A DNA stretch of 64,000 bases from Mesorhizobium temperatum (GCF_002284575.1 NZ_NPKJ01000060.1:48515-112514); one strand, 5' to 3'. Counted from the stretch's first letter, positions 53,595 to 62,637 are shown. The notes: generated by a model not told the origin, from the sequence alone. Numbers and translations: made by a program.

Positions 53595-55052
53595 TCAGAG
53601 GCCGAGGCCGCCGATGCAGACATATTTGGTGTCGAGATAGTCCTCGATGCCTTGATGTCCGCCTTCCTTGCCGAGGCCCGATTCCTTGACGCCGCCGAAC
53701 GGCGCCTCAGGCGTGGTGATGAGCCCTTCATTGACGCCGACCATGCCGTATTTCAGCCCTTCCATGACCCGGAAGGCGCGACCGAGATCGCCGGTGTAGA
53801 AATAGCAGGCGAGGCCGAATTCGGTGTCGTTGGCGAGTGCCACGGCTTCCTCTTCGGTTTCGAACTTGAACACCGGCGCGACCGGGCCAAAGATCTCTTC
53901 TTTCATGAAGCGCATCTTCGGCGTCGCGTCGGCGATCACCGTCGGCTGGAAGAACGAACCGCCGAGCGCATGGCGCTTGCCGCCGGCGACGACCTTGCCG
54001 CCCTTGGCGGTAGCATCGGCGATCAGTTCCTCGACCTTTTCCACTGCCTTCTCGTCGATCAGCGGCCCCTGCTGCACGCCGTCATCGAGGCCGGAGCCGA
54101 CCTTCAGCTCGTTGCTGGCGGCGGCGAGCTTTTCGACGAACTTGTCGTAGATGCCGGCCTGAACCAGGAAGCGGTTAGTGCAGACGCAGGTCTGGCCGGA
54201 ATTGCGGTATTTGGCGGTGATCGCGCCGGCGACGGCACGCTCGATGTCGGCGTCGTCGAAGACGAGGAACGGGGCGTTGCCGCCGAGCTCCATCGACACC
54301 TTCTTGACGGTGACGGACGACTTCTGGATCAGGATCTTGCCGACCTCGGTCGAGCCGGTGAAGGTGATCTTCTTGACCAGCGGGTTGGCGCAGATCTCGT
54401 CGCCGATCTCGCCGGCGGCGCCGGTCAGGATATTGATGACGCCCTTGGGGAAGCCGACCTCCTCGGCGAGCGCGCCCCAGGCAAGGCCGGAATAGGGCGT
54501 CTGCGAGGCCGGCTTGACCACCGCGGTGCAGCCGGCGGCAAGTGCTGGGCCGAGCTTGCGGGCCAGCATCGAGGACGGGAAATTCCACGGCGTGATGGCG
54601 GCGATGACGCCGACCGGCTCCTTGGTCACCAGGATGCGGCGGTCCGCCCAGGGCGACGGCACGACATCGCCATAGGTGCGACGGCCTTCTTCGGCGAACC
54701 ACAGGATGTAGGACGCGGCCGAACCGATCTCGCCCTTCGATTCGAACAGCGACTTGCCCTGCTCGATGGTCAGCAGCTCGGCCAGCACATCCTGATTGTC
54801 CATCATAGCGTCATGCAGCTTGCGCAACAGCTTCGAACGCTCGAGCGCGGTGGTCTTGCGCCATGTCTTGAAGGCGGCGTCGGCGGCTTCGATGGCGCGG
54901 CGCGTCTCGACCTTGCCCGACTTCGGCACGGTGCCGATCTTGAGGCCGGTGGCCGGATTGTTGACGTCGACCGTCTGGCCGCTATCGGCCTGCACCCACT
55001 CGCCATTGATGAGATTGGCCTGGCGCATGAAATGGCTGGTTTTCTGAAGCAT
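53595..55052 (-). CDS. gabD: NAD(P)-dependent succinate-semialdehyde dehydrogenase
   Basis: The 485-residue product is an aldehyde dehydrogenase of the GabD group: ITPWNFPSSMLARKLGPALA, FTGSTEVGKILIQKSSVTVK, MELGGNAPFLVFDDADIE with the general base Glu, RNSGQTCVCTNRFLVQ with the catalytic Cys, and EEIFGPVAPVFKF. The length is standard. It oxidises succinate semialdehyde from GABA breakdown to succinate. galM follows 85 bases downstream on the same strand. Other short-chain semialdehydes cannot be ruled out as substrates. Confidence 0.92.
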   Translation of the reverse strand: MLQKTSHFMRQANLINGEWVQADSGQTVDVNNPATGLKIGTVPKSGKVETRRAIEAADAAFKTWRKTTALERSKLLRKLHDAMMDNQDVLAELLTIEQGKSLFESKGEIGSAASYILWFAEEGRRTYGDVVPSPWADRRILVTKEPVGVIAAITPWNFPSSMLARKLGPALAAGCTAVVKPASQTPYSGLAWGALAEEVGFPKGVINILTGAAGEIGDEICANPLVKKITFTGSTEVGKILIQKSSVTVKKVSMELGGNAPFLVFDDADIERAVAGAITAKYRNSGQTCVCTNRFLVQAGIYDKFVEKLAAASNELKVGSGLDDGVQQGPLIDEKAVEKVEELIADATAKGGKVVAGGKRHALGGSFFQPTVIADATPKMRFMKEEIFGPVAPVFKFETEEEAVALANDTEFGLACYFYTGDLGRAFRVMEGLKYGMVGVNEGLITTPEAPFGGVKESGLGKEGGHQGIEDYLDTKYVCIGGLGL

Positions 55053-55380
55053 GGTCTAGCCTCCGTTCGGCGCGCTGACGGGCCGCTATCTGGATTTCTT
55101 TGGTGGGCGTGCGCATTGACATCGATGCCTGCACGCCTGGAGCCACTGCTCTTTACCTAGGGCAAGCCCCGCAATCAATCGCAAGATGGCATATAGGGTT
55201 TGGGCCAGCGCAAGGCGAGGCCAAGTTGCGCTTCTGATGTTGTTTGAGGGTGTGTTGAGGTTCAGGTCAGGCCGCGCCGAGAAGGGTGCGTTCCGAGAAT
55301 CGGAACGGAGCGTAACGTTTGGGTAAATGAGTACCGGAAGTACCAGGCCGTTCGCCGGCATTACCTAGATATCGACATGC
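55053..55380. other. Promoter region of gabD; no gene seen
   Basis: This 328-bp region separates gabD from the AEC transporter gene, both on the minus strand. I see no open frame with a ribosome binding site and no strong repeat. It must hold the gabD promoter. Confidence 0.5.
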
Positions 55381-56328
55381 CTATCCAAACACGTGGACAA
55401 CCACCGTCAGCCAAAACGCCGTGGTGACGACCGCGCAGGCGGTGGCGATGGTCATCTGGTTCGATGCCAGTGCCTGGCCGGTGTTGAACTGCGTCGCGAT
55501 CAGGTAGGAATTGACCCCGGATGGCAGCGCGGCGGCCACGACCGCGACCTTCGCTGACAGCGGCGGCAGGCCGAACAGCCAGACCAGGCCGAGCGCGACG
55601 GCCGGCATCAGCATCAGCTTCAGCGCCGACAGCGCCAGCGCCGGCCGCACATTGCCGGAGATGCCGAAACGGCACAGGCCAAGCCCCATCGCAAACAGCG
55701 CGACCGGTCCGGCGATGTTGGCCAACGCATCGACCAGCCGGACGGCCAGCGCCGGCAGTGGCAGGCCGGTGATACGCCATACCCATCCGGCCAGGATGCC
55801 GATGATCAGCGGATTGGAGAGCAGCTTTCGAAAGAAGCGCCGGATGATGCGCAGCGGATGCACATGCTCGTCACCGCGGCCAAAGATTTCAAACAGGATG
55901 ATCGACGCCATGATCATCGTCGGCAGATGCACGGAAATCAGCAGCGACAGCACTTCGAACCCACTTGGCCCGAATGTGCCGAGGACGAACGGGATGCCGA
56001 GCAGGACGAGATTGGAAAAAGCCGACGACACGCCGCCAACGACCCCCGCACGCGCGTCGCGCCCGAACACCCGCGTGATGATCAGGTGGCCTGCCGCCCA
56101 CGTCACTGCGGCGGCCGCGAAATAGGCTCCCCAGAACAACCAGGGCGCGGTGCCATGGAAATCGGCGTTGACCATGGTGCGGAACAGAAGCAGCGGCATC
56201 GCCACCCCGACGGCGAATTCGGCGATGGCCTCGCCCGCCTCGGCCTTCAGATAGCCGGTGAGCCCGGCCAGATAGCCGAGCGCGACAAGGCCGAAGACAA
56301 AAAGGACGGTTTCGATGAGTGGAGACAT
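55381..56328 (-). CDS. AEC-family (auxin efflux carrier-like) transporter
   Basis: The 315-residue product has about ten membrane helices with the AEC pattern: ETVLFVFGLVALGYLAGLTG, NLVLLGIPFVLGTFGPSGFE, LLSNPLIIGILAGWVWRITG, GPVALFAMGLGLCRFG, and AALPSGVNSYLIATQFN near the end. CAGGAG lies 6 bases before the ATG at 56328. Bacterial members carry malonate, malate or similar organic acids; the substrate is not deducible here. Confidence 0.87.
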   Translation of the reverse strand: MSPLIETVLFVFGLVALGYLAGLTGYLKAEAGEAIAEFAVGVAMPLLLFRTMVNADFHGTAPWLFWGAYFAAAAVTWAAGHLIITRVFGRDARAGVVGGVSSAFSNLVLLGIPFVLGTFGPSGFEVLSLLISVHLPTMIMASIILFEIFGRGDEHVHPLRIIRRFFRKLLSNPLIIGILAGWVWRITGLPLPALAVRLVDALANIAGPVALFAMGLGLCRFGISGNVRPALALSALKLMLMPAVALGLVWLFGLPPLSAKVAVVAAALPSGVNSYLIATQFNTGQALASNQMTIATACAVVTTAFWLTVVVHVFG

Positions 56329-56494
56329 TTTTCTCCTGATAGGCGAGGCGGGATTGCAGCGCAATCGCCCCGCCTTTCGAAGCGGCCTGCCCTCGCCAAC
56401 AACCGGGATTGGTCGTGCCTTGTTTTTCAGCCGGCTTTGCCGTCCCTATATGCGGTCACCGGAACCCACTTCGGTGACCGGAAAAGGACGCCTG

Positions 56495-57043
56495 ATGCTT
56501 CGATCTGTGCTGGCTCTATTGCTGCTCGTCATTCCCGCCGCGGCCCATGCGACCGAAGCCGGCTGGGCGCTGTTGCGCGACGGCGGACATGTCGTGTTGC
56601 TTCGCCATGCCATGGTCACAGGCACCACCGATCCGGCGAATTTCGACATCGAGAAATGCGCCACCCAGGTCAATCTCTCGGTGCGCGGCAAGCAGCAGGC
56701 GCGCAAGATCGGCGCGCTGTTCGACGCCCGCGCGGCGCCGGTCGAGCGCGTGCTGTCCAGCCGCTATTGCCGCAGCCTCGACACGGCCCGCACGGCTTTC
56801 AGAGCAGAGCCCGAACCCTTCGCCCCGCTTGACCTGCTGAAGACCGACGCCAGCGAGAAAGCCGCCCAGCTCGAGGCGGTCATGAACGAGATCCGCGCCT
56901 ATTCCGGCTCCGACAATGTGGTCATGGTCACCCATCTGGAAAACATAATGGCGCTCACCGGCATCTCGCCGCGCGAAGGCGAAGCCGTGATCGTCGAGCC
57001 GCAAGGCGACGGCCTGCGCGTGCTCGGCCGAGTCACCTTCTAA
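56495..57043 (+). CDS. Exported histidine phosphatase-superfamily protein
   Basis: The 182-residue product has a signal peptide (MLRSVLALLLLVIPAAAHAT) and a histidine phosphatase core: HVVLLRHAMVTGTTDPANFD with the RHA phospho-acceptor motif, NLSVRGKQQARKIGALFDA, VERVLSSRYCRSLDTARTAF and the second His in VMVTHLENIMALTG. Such periplasmic members act on small phosphoesters or lipid-linked phosphates. AAAAGGACG precedes the ATG. It is divergent from the AEC gene with 166 bases between. Confidence 0.87.
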   Translation: MLRSVLALLLLVIPAAAHATEAGWALLRDGGHVVLLRHAMVTGTTDPANFDIEKCATQVNLSVRGKQQARKIGALFDARAAPVERVLSSRYCRSLDTARTAFRAEPEPFAPLDLLKTDASEKAAQLEAVMNEIRAYSGSDNVVMVTHLENIMALTGISPREGEAVIVEPQGDGLRVLGRVTF

Positions 57044-57304
57044 TCAGCGCTGGGGCCGGTTGAAGCGCATTGGGGTCACGGCTTGCCCTTCAATTTTCTC
57101 CAAAGGAATGGCGAAGAAGGGTCGAACCCGGTATTCCGCTTAGGGTACCAGCGCTAGATTTTCACGACTCGCGAACGGCTTTCAGTTGCGAGCGTCGCTG
57201 CTGGAACTGCTTTAGCCAGTCGGAGGCTAATGGTATTTTTAATGGAACGCTAATATACATGGACGCTCGAACGAGCAGCGCCTGCCAAATGCTTGAGGAA
57301 TGCC

Positions 57305-57637
57305 ATGCGAAGATTAATCTTCACGGCAATGTGTATCGCCACCGCAACAGCCACTAACGCCCATGATTGGTACGAAGACAGGATTGACCCACAGACGAAA
57401 TTCAAGTGTTGCGGTGGTTCTGATTGCCGCGCCATACCTCGGTCTTCGGTGCGGTCCAGGATAGACGGTGGTTACACCTATTTGCCGCATAATTTCACCA
57501 TCCCACGGGACCGTGTACAGGAATCCCCGGACGGCCAATATCATATCTGTGAGAATACCTACGTCGTAACTAATCAGCTGTATTGGCGTTGCTTTTTCGC
57601 ACCTCGTGTCAATGTCTCTCTACTTCTCCCACGTTAA
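57305..57637 (+). CDS. Small exported cysteine-containing protein of unknown function
   Basis: The 110-residue product has a signal peptide (MRRLIFTAMCIATATATNAH) and a mature part with DWYEDRIDPQTKFKCCGGSD, CRAIPRSSV, PHNFTIPRDRVQESPDGQYH, CENTYVV and WRCFFAP. Five mature cysteines, including a CCGGSDC cluster, suggest disulphides or cofactor binding. GAGGA precedes the ATG. Similar proteins occur as singletons in Rhizobiales, and no function is known to me. The 260 bases before it and 210 after it contain nothing else supportable. Confidence 0.75.
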   Translation: MRRLIFTAMCIATATATNAHDWYEDRIDPQTKFKCCGGSDCRAIPRSSVRSRIDGGYTYLPHNFTIPRDRVQESPDGQYHICENTYVVTNQLYWRCFFAPRVNVSLLLPR

Positions 57638-57847
57638 GGTAAATACTGCGCGTCGCTGCCGGAATCGACATCGGCAAGGTGCGCAGCTGTGGCGAATTCG
57701 GTCGCGCCGCTCGCTTCCCTGAACGGACGTTCGCGTTCGCTACACGGGAAAGCATCCGATAGCGGATTGTCCGGTCCTGGCGCACCTGGCTCGTTCCAGC
57801 AACCAATGCGGATGACGGCTAACTGCCCGCTACCTAGCGTTAGATTT

Positions 57848-58291
57848 TCACACTTGCAGCCAAGCGTCGATGCGGAGCTTCCACGCCTCGATCATGTGCG
57901 CGAATGCATCCTCCGTCAGCTCGGACAGATACGATCGTCCTGCCGCGTTCAGGGCAGTGAGCGTGTAGGCAATCGACGCCTCGGTGGCTCCGTCAGCGGT
58001 CGGGCGGCAGGCCACTTCGACGAATCCGAAACGCGAATCCGGCGTCACCCGGACATAGCGAACACAATGCGTCAGCGGTTCCCAGTCCGTGCAGGCCCAG
58101 AGCGTGGTCTCATCACCGTGGGTGGTCCGGAAGACCATGCCCTGGCGCGTCTCCCCGTCTTGTGGATGCAGAAACTCCGGATCCCAGCCGTCCACCCAAA
58201 GGGTCTCTCCGATCGGCGTGAACAGCGGAAAGACGCGGTCGATCGGCCCCGAAAGCACGATGCTGTGGGTGCGCTCAAGATGGTTCGTCAT
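57848..58291 (-). CDS. SRPBCC-fold protein
   Basis: The 147-residue product fits the START/SRPBCC ligand-binding fold: MTNHLERTHSIVLSGPIDRV, FPLFTPIGETLWVDGWDPEF, RTTHGDETTLWACTDWEPLT and SELTEDAFAHMIEAWKLRID. The gene starts inside the last codons of the ribbon-helix-helix gene (17-base overlap), which implies coupled expression. The ligand is unknown; members range from aromatic-compound cyclases to lipid binders. Confidence 0.72.
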   Translation of the reverse strand: MTNHLERTHSIVLSGPIDRVFPLFTPIGETLWVDGWDPEFLHPQDGETRQGMVFRTTHGDETTLWACTDWEPLTHCVRYVRVTPDSRFGFVEVACRPTADGATEASIAYTLTALNAAGRSYLSELTEDAFAHMIEAWKLRIDAWLQV

Positions 58292-58541
58292 CCCCCTCCC
58301 CGTCGATTTCCACCAGACGGTGGCTGTCCGCTGCGCCAAGCTCCATTCCGTAGATGCGCTTCAATTGTCCAATTGTTTCCAGGGTCGTCGGGGAAAACGG
58401 CGTCTGGCCTTCGAAGGCATGCAGCACGATGCCCTCGATGAGGTCACCCAGGCTCATGTCGCGATGCTCGGCCAAGGCCTTGAGCACCTTCACCAATCGT
58501 TTTTCCAGGCGCACCCCGGTCTGCACGCGTTCTATGGTCAT
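58275..58541 (-). CDS. Ribbon-helix-helix-like small regulator
   Basis: The 88-residue product starts MTIERVQTGVRLEKRLVKVL and continues KALAEHRDMSLGDLIEGIVL, a beta strand and two helices in ribbon-helix-helix style. The ATG at 58541 follows GGAAA. Directly upstream lie a 12-bp palindrome and tandem GGTACATG repeats, a typical site for such a repressor to act on itself. It overlaps the SRPBCC gene downstream, so the pair forms a two-gene operon. It faces away from acpXL. Confidence 0.7.
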   Translation of the reverse strand: MTIERVQTGVRLEKRLVKVLKALAEHRDMSLGDLIEGIVLHAFEGQTPFSPTTLETIGQLKRIYGMELGAADSHRLVEIDGEGDDEPS

Positions 58542-58549
58542 AGATTTCC

Positions 58550-58572
58550 GTACCATGGTACATGGGTACATG
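58550..58572. promoter_or_regulatory. Operator candidate: palindrome plus tandem repeats
   Basis: GTACCATGGTAC (58550-58561) is a perfect palindrome, and GGTACATG occurs twice in tandem at 58557-58564 and 58565-58572. The cluster lies 8 bases before the start of the ribbon-helix-helix gene. It also falls within the 216-bp space shared with acpXL. Confidence 0.6.
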
Positions 58573-58757
58573 CAACGACCAGAGATGGGATGGTTGCGGC
58601 ATATCGCCGGGAGGGTCGCCAACGGCTCTTTCTTGCGTTTACGAAGTGGGTATCCCATCTGCGCCCGGCGTTCAGGCCTTTTCCTGCCCGGAAAAACCAA
58701 TTAGACAGCGCCCAAACACATGCGGACAGATTCCGCCCGCAACCGAAGGAAAAGCCC

Positions 58758-59039
58758 TTGTCCACCACGTTCGCCAAAGTCGCCAAGATCATCGCCGACA
58801 CCAGTGAGATCGATATCGACACGATCACCCCTGAAAGCCACACTATCGACGATCTCGGCATCGACAGCCTCGACTTCCTAGACATCGTCTTTGCCATCGA
58901 CAAGGAATTCGGCATCAAGGTGCCGCTGGAAAAGTGGACGCAAGAGGTCAATGACGGCAAGGCCTCGACCGACGATTACTTCGTCATGAAGAACCTGTGC
59001 GCCAAGATCGACGCGCTGGTCATGGCCAAGAACGCCTGA
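58758..59039 (+). CDS. acpXL: Very-long-chain fatty acid acyl carrier protein AcpXL
   Basis: The 93-residue product is the specialised ACP that carries 27-hydroxyoctacosanoic acid for lipid A. The 4'-phosphopantetheine site is Ser37 in DDLGIDSLDFLDIVFAIDKE. It differs from the housekeeping ACP by its length and the C-terminal STDDYFVMKNLCAKIDALV. Translation starts at a TTG with AAGGA 8 bases upstream; no ATG is available before the conserved TFAKVAKIIAD. It heads the cluster ending with lpxXL. The following 53 bases to the next gene are non-coding. Confidence 0.93.
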   Translation: MSTTFAKVAKIIADTSEIDIDTITPESHTIDDLGIDSLDFLDIVFAIDKEFGIKVPLEKWTQEVNDGKASTDDYFVMKNLCAKIDALVMAKNA

Positions 59040-59092
59040 AATGGTTCGTTTTCTAGCCTGACCCACAACAGCCGCCCCATGAACCCTCGCCC

Positions 59093-60280
59093 ATGAGCCC
59101 CCACGACGTCGTCATATCAGGCATCGGCCTTGTCTCTTCGCTGGGAGAAGGCCCGGATGCGCATTGGCGCAAACTCGTCCAGCCCGGCCTGGAACCGGTG
59201 ATCGAAGCTGCGCGCTTCTCGCCCTACACCGTCCACCCGCTGCCGGAGATCGACTGGAACCTGCAGATCGCCAAGCGCGGCGACCAGCGGCAGATGGAAA
59301 CCTGGCAAAGGCTCGGCACCTACGCCGCCGGCATGGCGCTCGACGATGCCGGCATCAAGGGCAATGACGAACTCTGCACGACCATGGACATGGTGGTGGC
59401 TGCCGGCGGCGGCGAGCGCGACGAGGCGGTCGACGCCGACATTCTCGCCGCCTCGGAAAGCCGCAACGACCGCGACGTGCTGCTCAACGAGAAACTGACC
59501 ACCGAGTTGCGGCCGACGCTGTTTCTCGCGCAGCTCTCCAACCTGCTCGCCGGCAACATCTCGATCGTCCACAAGGTGACCGGCTCGTCGCGCACCTTCA
59601 TGGGCGAGGAAGGTGCCGGCGTCGCCGCCGTCGAGACGGCCGCCGCGCGCATCCGCTCCGGCCAGTCGACGCATATACTGGTCGGCGGCGCCTTCCAGAC
59701 CGAACATTCCGACATGCTGCTTGGCTATGAATTGGCCGGCTACCTGCATCGCGGCCCCTGGAGACCGGTCTGGCAGAGACAGGGCCTGGAAGGCGGCGGC
59801 GTCGTGACTGGATCAGGCGGCGCGTTTCTCGTCCTGGAACAGCGCGAACATGCGATCAGCCGCGGGCGAAAGATCTATGCCGAACTCGGCCCGATCATAT
59901 CCGGACGCGCCAGGCGCCGGCAGCGCGAGCTCGATGCCGAGATCGCCGCGCTGCTCAGGCAGGCAGCATTGCCGAACGGCGAGTTGCTGACGATTTCAGG
60001 CGCTTCCGGTGCCCATGCCGCTACTGCTGCCGAGAAATCGGCGCTCGACGCCAATCCGGCGATTGCCGCACGCGGCTTTTCGACGCTGACCGGCCACATG
60101 AAGGAAGCGCAGTTTCCCTTCGCCGTGGCGCTGGCGGCACTGGCTGTCGAGCGCAAGGCCGCCTACCCGGCTTTTGACGCCGCCACCGAGAAGCCGTTCA
60201 ACGGCGTTCCCAGGACCGTCCTTGCAACGGCAATCGGCTATCACCAATTCGAAGGCTTGGCGTTGGTCAACGCCGCCTAG
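59093..60280 (+). CDS. fabF2XL: Beta-ketoacyl-ACP synthase-like subunit FabF2XL (no active-site Cys)
   Basis: The 395-residue product has a thiolase-fold ketosynthase layout (VVISGIGLVSSLGEGPDAHW at the start, GGFL-like GGAFLVLEQREHAIS, and LTGHMKEAQFPFAVALAAL). Where ketosynthases carry the catalytic Cys, it reads KVTGSSRTFMGEEGAG (about 161-176), with Ser in its place, and the first catalytic His region reads GASGAHAAT. It is thus likely a KS-beta (chain-length-factor-like) partner of the enzyme at 60300. It belongs to the pathway that extends the C28 chain on AcpXL. It starts 53 bases after acpXL. Confidence 0.87.
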   Translation: MSPHDVVISGIGLVSSLGEGPDAHWRKLVQPGLEPVIEAARFSPYTVHPLPEIDWNLQIAKRGDQRQMETWQRLGTYAAGMALDDAGIKGNDELCTTMDMVVAAGGGERDEAVDADILAASESRNDRDVLLNEKLTTELRPTLFLAQLSNLLAGNISIVHKVTGSSRTFMGEEGAGVAAVETAAARIRSGQSTHILVGGAFQTEHSDMLLGYELAGYLHRGPWRPVWQRQGLEGGGVVTGSGGAFLVLEQREHAISRGRKIYAELGPIISGRARRRQRELDAEIAALLRQAALPNGELLTISGASGAHAATAAEKSALDANPAIAARGFSTLTGHMKEAQFPFAVALAALAVERKAAYPAFDAATEKPFNGVPRTVLATAIGYHQFEGLALVNAA

Positions 60281-60299
60281 AGGGTGTCAGGATAAAAAC

Positions 60300-61571
60300 A
60301 TGGCCAATCTGAACGATCACATGGGCAAGCCGATCGTCGCCGTCACCGGCATCGGCGTGGTGACATCGCTGGGTGTCGGCAAGGCCGACAATTGGGCAGC
60401 GCTCACCGCGGGCAAGTCCGGCATCCATCCGATCACCCGCTTTCCGGTCGACCATCTGAATACCCGCATCTCCGGCATGGTCGATTTCCTGCCGTCGAGC
60501 TCCAAGGGCGCCAGCCTTCTTACCTACGATCTCGCCGAGATCGCCGCCCAGGAAGCCGTGGCCGAAGCCGGCCTTAAGTCGGGCGATTTCGGCGGGCCGC
60601 TTTTCCTCGCCTCGCCGCCGGTCGAACTCGACTGGAGCGAGCGCTTTTCGCTCTACAATTCCGACAAGCACGACATCGGCGCCGAACGGCTGCTTCGCGT
60701 GGCGCGCGGTTTGAAGGAACTCGATGTTTTCGAAACCACCCAGTTCGGTTCGATCGCCGACCGCCTCGCCGACCGTTTTGGGACACGCGGCCTGCCGATC
60801 ACGCTGTCGACGGCCTGCGCCTCGGGTGCCACCTCGATCCAGCTCGGCGTCGAGGCGATCCGCCGCGGCGAATGCGACAGGGCGCTATCGATCGGCGCCG
60901 ACGGCTCAGCAACTGCCGAGGCGCTGATCCGTTTTTCGCTGCTTTCGGCACTCTCCACCCACAACGACATCCCCGAAAAGGCGTCCAAGCCGTTCTCCAA
61001 GGACCGCGACGGCTTCGTGCTGGCCGAGGGCTCGGGCGCGCTTGTGCTGGAATCGCTGGAGGCCGCACTGACCCGTGGCGCGACCATTCTCGGCATCCTG
61101 CGCGGCTGCGGCGAGAAGGCCGACGATTTCCATCGCACCCGCTCGAAGCCGGACGGCTCACCGGCGATCGCGGCGGTTCGCGCCGCCCTCGCCGATGCCG
61201 GCTTGGGCGAGGACGAGATCGATTATGTCAACGCCCACGGCACCTCGACGCCGGAAAACGACAAGATGGAGCATCTGTCGCTGTCGACCGTGTTCGGCGA
61301 GCGGATCGGCTCGATGCCGATCTCGTCGAACAAGTCGATGATCGGCCACACGCTGTCGGCCGCCGGCGCCGTCGAGGCCGCATTTTCGCTGATGACCATG
61401 CGCGAAAGTGTCATCCCGCCGACCATCAATTACGACAATCCCGATCCGGCGATCGTGCTCGACGTGGTGCCGAACCAGAAGCGCAACGCCGAGGTCGGCA
61501 CGGTGCTGTCGAACTCCTTCGGCTTCGGCGGCCAGAACACCTGCCTTGTCATGGCGCGGGAACCAGTCTAA
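60300..61571 (+). CDS. fabF1XL: Beta-ketoacyl-ACP synthase II FabF1XL
   Basis: The 423-residue product is a full KAS-II enzyme with Cys173 in LSTACASGATSIQLG, His313 in YVNAHGTSTPENDK and His350 in NKSMIGHTLSAAGAVEA, plus GFGGQNTCLV at the end. It condenses malonyl-ACP with the chain on AcpXL to reach very long lengths. It follows fabF2XL by 19 bases and precedes the dehydrogenase by 37. With the Cys-less neighbour it resembles the KS-alpha/KS-beta pair of polyketide systems. Confidence 0.93.
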   Translation: MANLNDHMGKPIVAVTGIGVVTSLGVGKADNWAALTAGKSGIHPITRFPVDHLNTRISGMVDFLPSSSKGASLLTYDLAEIAAQEAVAEAGLKSGDFGGPLFLASPPVELDWSERFSLYNSDKHDIGAERLLRVARGLKELDVFETTQFGSIADRLADRFGTRGLPITLSTACASGATSIQLGVEAIRRGECDRALSIGADGSATAEALIRFSLLSALSTHNDIPEKASKPFSKDRDGFVLAEGSGALVLESLEAALTRGATILGILRGCGEKADDFHRTRSKPDGSPAIAAVRAALADAGLGEDEIDYVNAHGTSTPENDKMEHLSLSTVFGERIGSMPISSNKSMIGHTLSAAGAVEAAFSLMTMRESVIPPTINYDNPDPAIVLDVVPNQKRNAEVGTVLSNSFGFGGQNTCLVMAREPV

Positions 61572-61608
61572 GCGAGCCTTTTCCCGCTCAACAGAACCGA
61601 CAGGCTCC

Positions 61609-62637
61609 ATGCGCGCATTGCAACTTATCGAGGACCGCCGCCTTGAAACGGTGGACCTGCCGCTTCCGCCGCAGCCTGCGCTGGGCGAAGTGACGCTGCG
61701 CATCAAGGCCGTGGCGCTCAATCATATCGACGTCTGGGGCTGGCGCGGCATGGCCTTCGCCAAGCGCAAGCTGCCGCTGGTTGTCGGCGCCGAAGCTTCA
61801 GGCGAGGTCGAGGCGGTCGGCCCCGGCGTCTCCAGCCTTGTACCCGGGCAGCTTGTGTCGATCTACGGCGCGCGCACCTGCGGGCTTTGCCGCGCCTGCC
61901 GCGAAGGCCGCGACAACCTCTGCGAGCATGTCTCGGGCGTACACGGCTTCCATCTCGACGGCTTTGCGCAAGAGAAGATAAACCTTCCGGCGCGCCTGCT
62001 GGTCCCTGCCCCGCCCGGCGTGACGGATATCGGCGCCGCCGTCGCGCCCGTCACCTTCGGTACGGTCGAACACATGCTGTTCGACAATGCCAGGCTGCAG
62101 CCCGGCGAAACCATCCTGATCCATGCCGGCGGCTCGGGCATCGGCTCCGCCGCGATCCAGCTCGCGAAGAAAATGGGCTGCACCGTGATCACCACGGTTG
62201 GCTCGAACGACAAGGTCGACAAGGCGAAGGCGCTTGGCGCCGACCATGTCATCAACTATCGCGAGGACCGTTTCGAAGGCGTCGTGCGCAAGCTGACGAA
62301 GAAGAAGGGCGTCGACGTCGTCTTCGAGCATGTCGGCGCCGACACCTTTGCCGCCTCGATGCTGTGCCTGAAACGCGGCGGCCGCCTGGTGACCTGCGGC
62401 TCGACCTCGGGCGTGTCGACGCAGATCAACCTGATGCAATTGTTCCAGCAGCAGCTGAAGCTGCTCGGCTCGTTCGGCTGCCGCATGCAAAACATGGCCG
62501 ACTCCATGCAGAAAATGGCGGCGGGGCTGGTTTCTCCGGTCATCGACACCGAAGTCGGCTTCGACGGCATCGAGACCGCACTGAAGCGCATGGAAGGCCG
62601 TGACGTGTTCGGCAAGATCATCCTGCGCGTCGGCTGA
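61609..62637 (+). CDS. adh2XL: Zinc-type alcohol dehydrogenase-like protein (Adh2XL)
   Basis: The 342-residue product is a medium-chain dehydrogenase/quinone reductase: VVGAEASGEVEAVGPGVSSL, a structural zinc site CGLCRACREGRDNLCEH, and the NAD(P) motif HAGGSGIGSAAIQLAKKMGC. In the lipid A very-long-chain cluster its homologue probably reduces enoyl or keto intermediates, though the reaction is not firmly settled. The ATG at 61609 gives the standard N-terminus MRALQLIEDRRLET. A hairpin overlaps its stop codon. Confidence 0.9.
   Translation: MRALQLIEDRRLETVDLPLPPQPALGEVTLRIKAVALNHIDVWGWRGMAFAKRKLPLVVGAEASGEVEAVGPGVSSLVPGQLVSIYGARTCGLCRACREGRDNLCEHVSGVHGFHLDGFAQEKINLPARLLVPAPPGVTDIGAAVAPVTFGTVEHMLFDNARLQPGETILIHAGGSGIGSAAIQLAKKMGCTVITTVGSNDKVDKAKALGADHVINYREDRFEGVVRKLTKKKGVDVVFEHVGADTFAASMLCLKRGGRLVTCGSTSGVSTQINLMQLFQQQLKLLGSFGCRMQNMADSMQKMAAGLVSPVIDTEVGFDGIETALKRMEGRDVFGKIILRVG

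Noticed and set aside
57640..57850. A short stretch reading AAGIDIGKVRSCGEF that recalls the start of an IS110-type transposase.
   Set aside because: Only a handful of residues fit, no catalytic motif follows, and the region is too short to call a transposon fragment.
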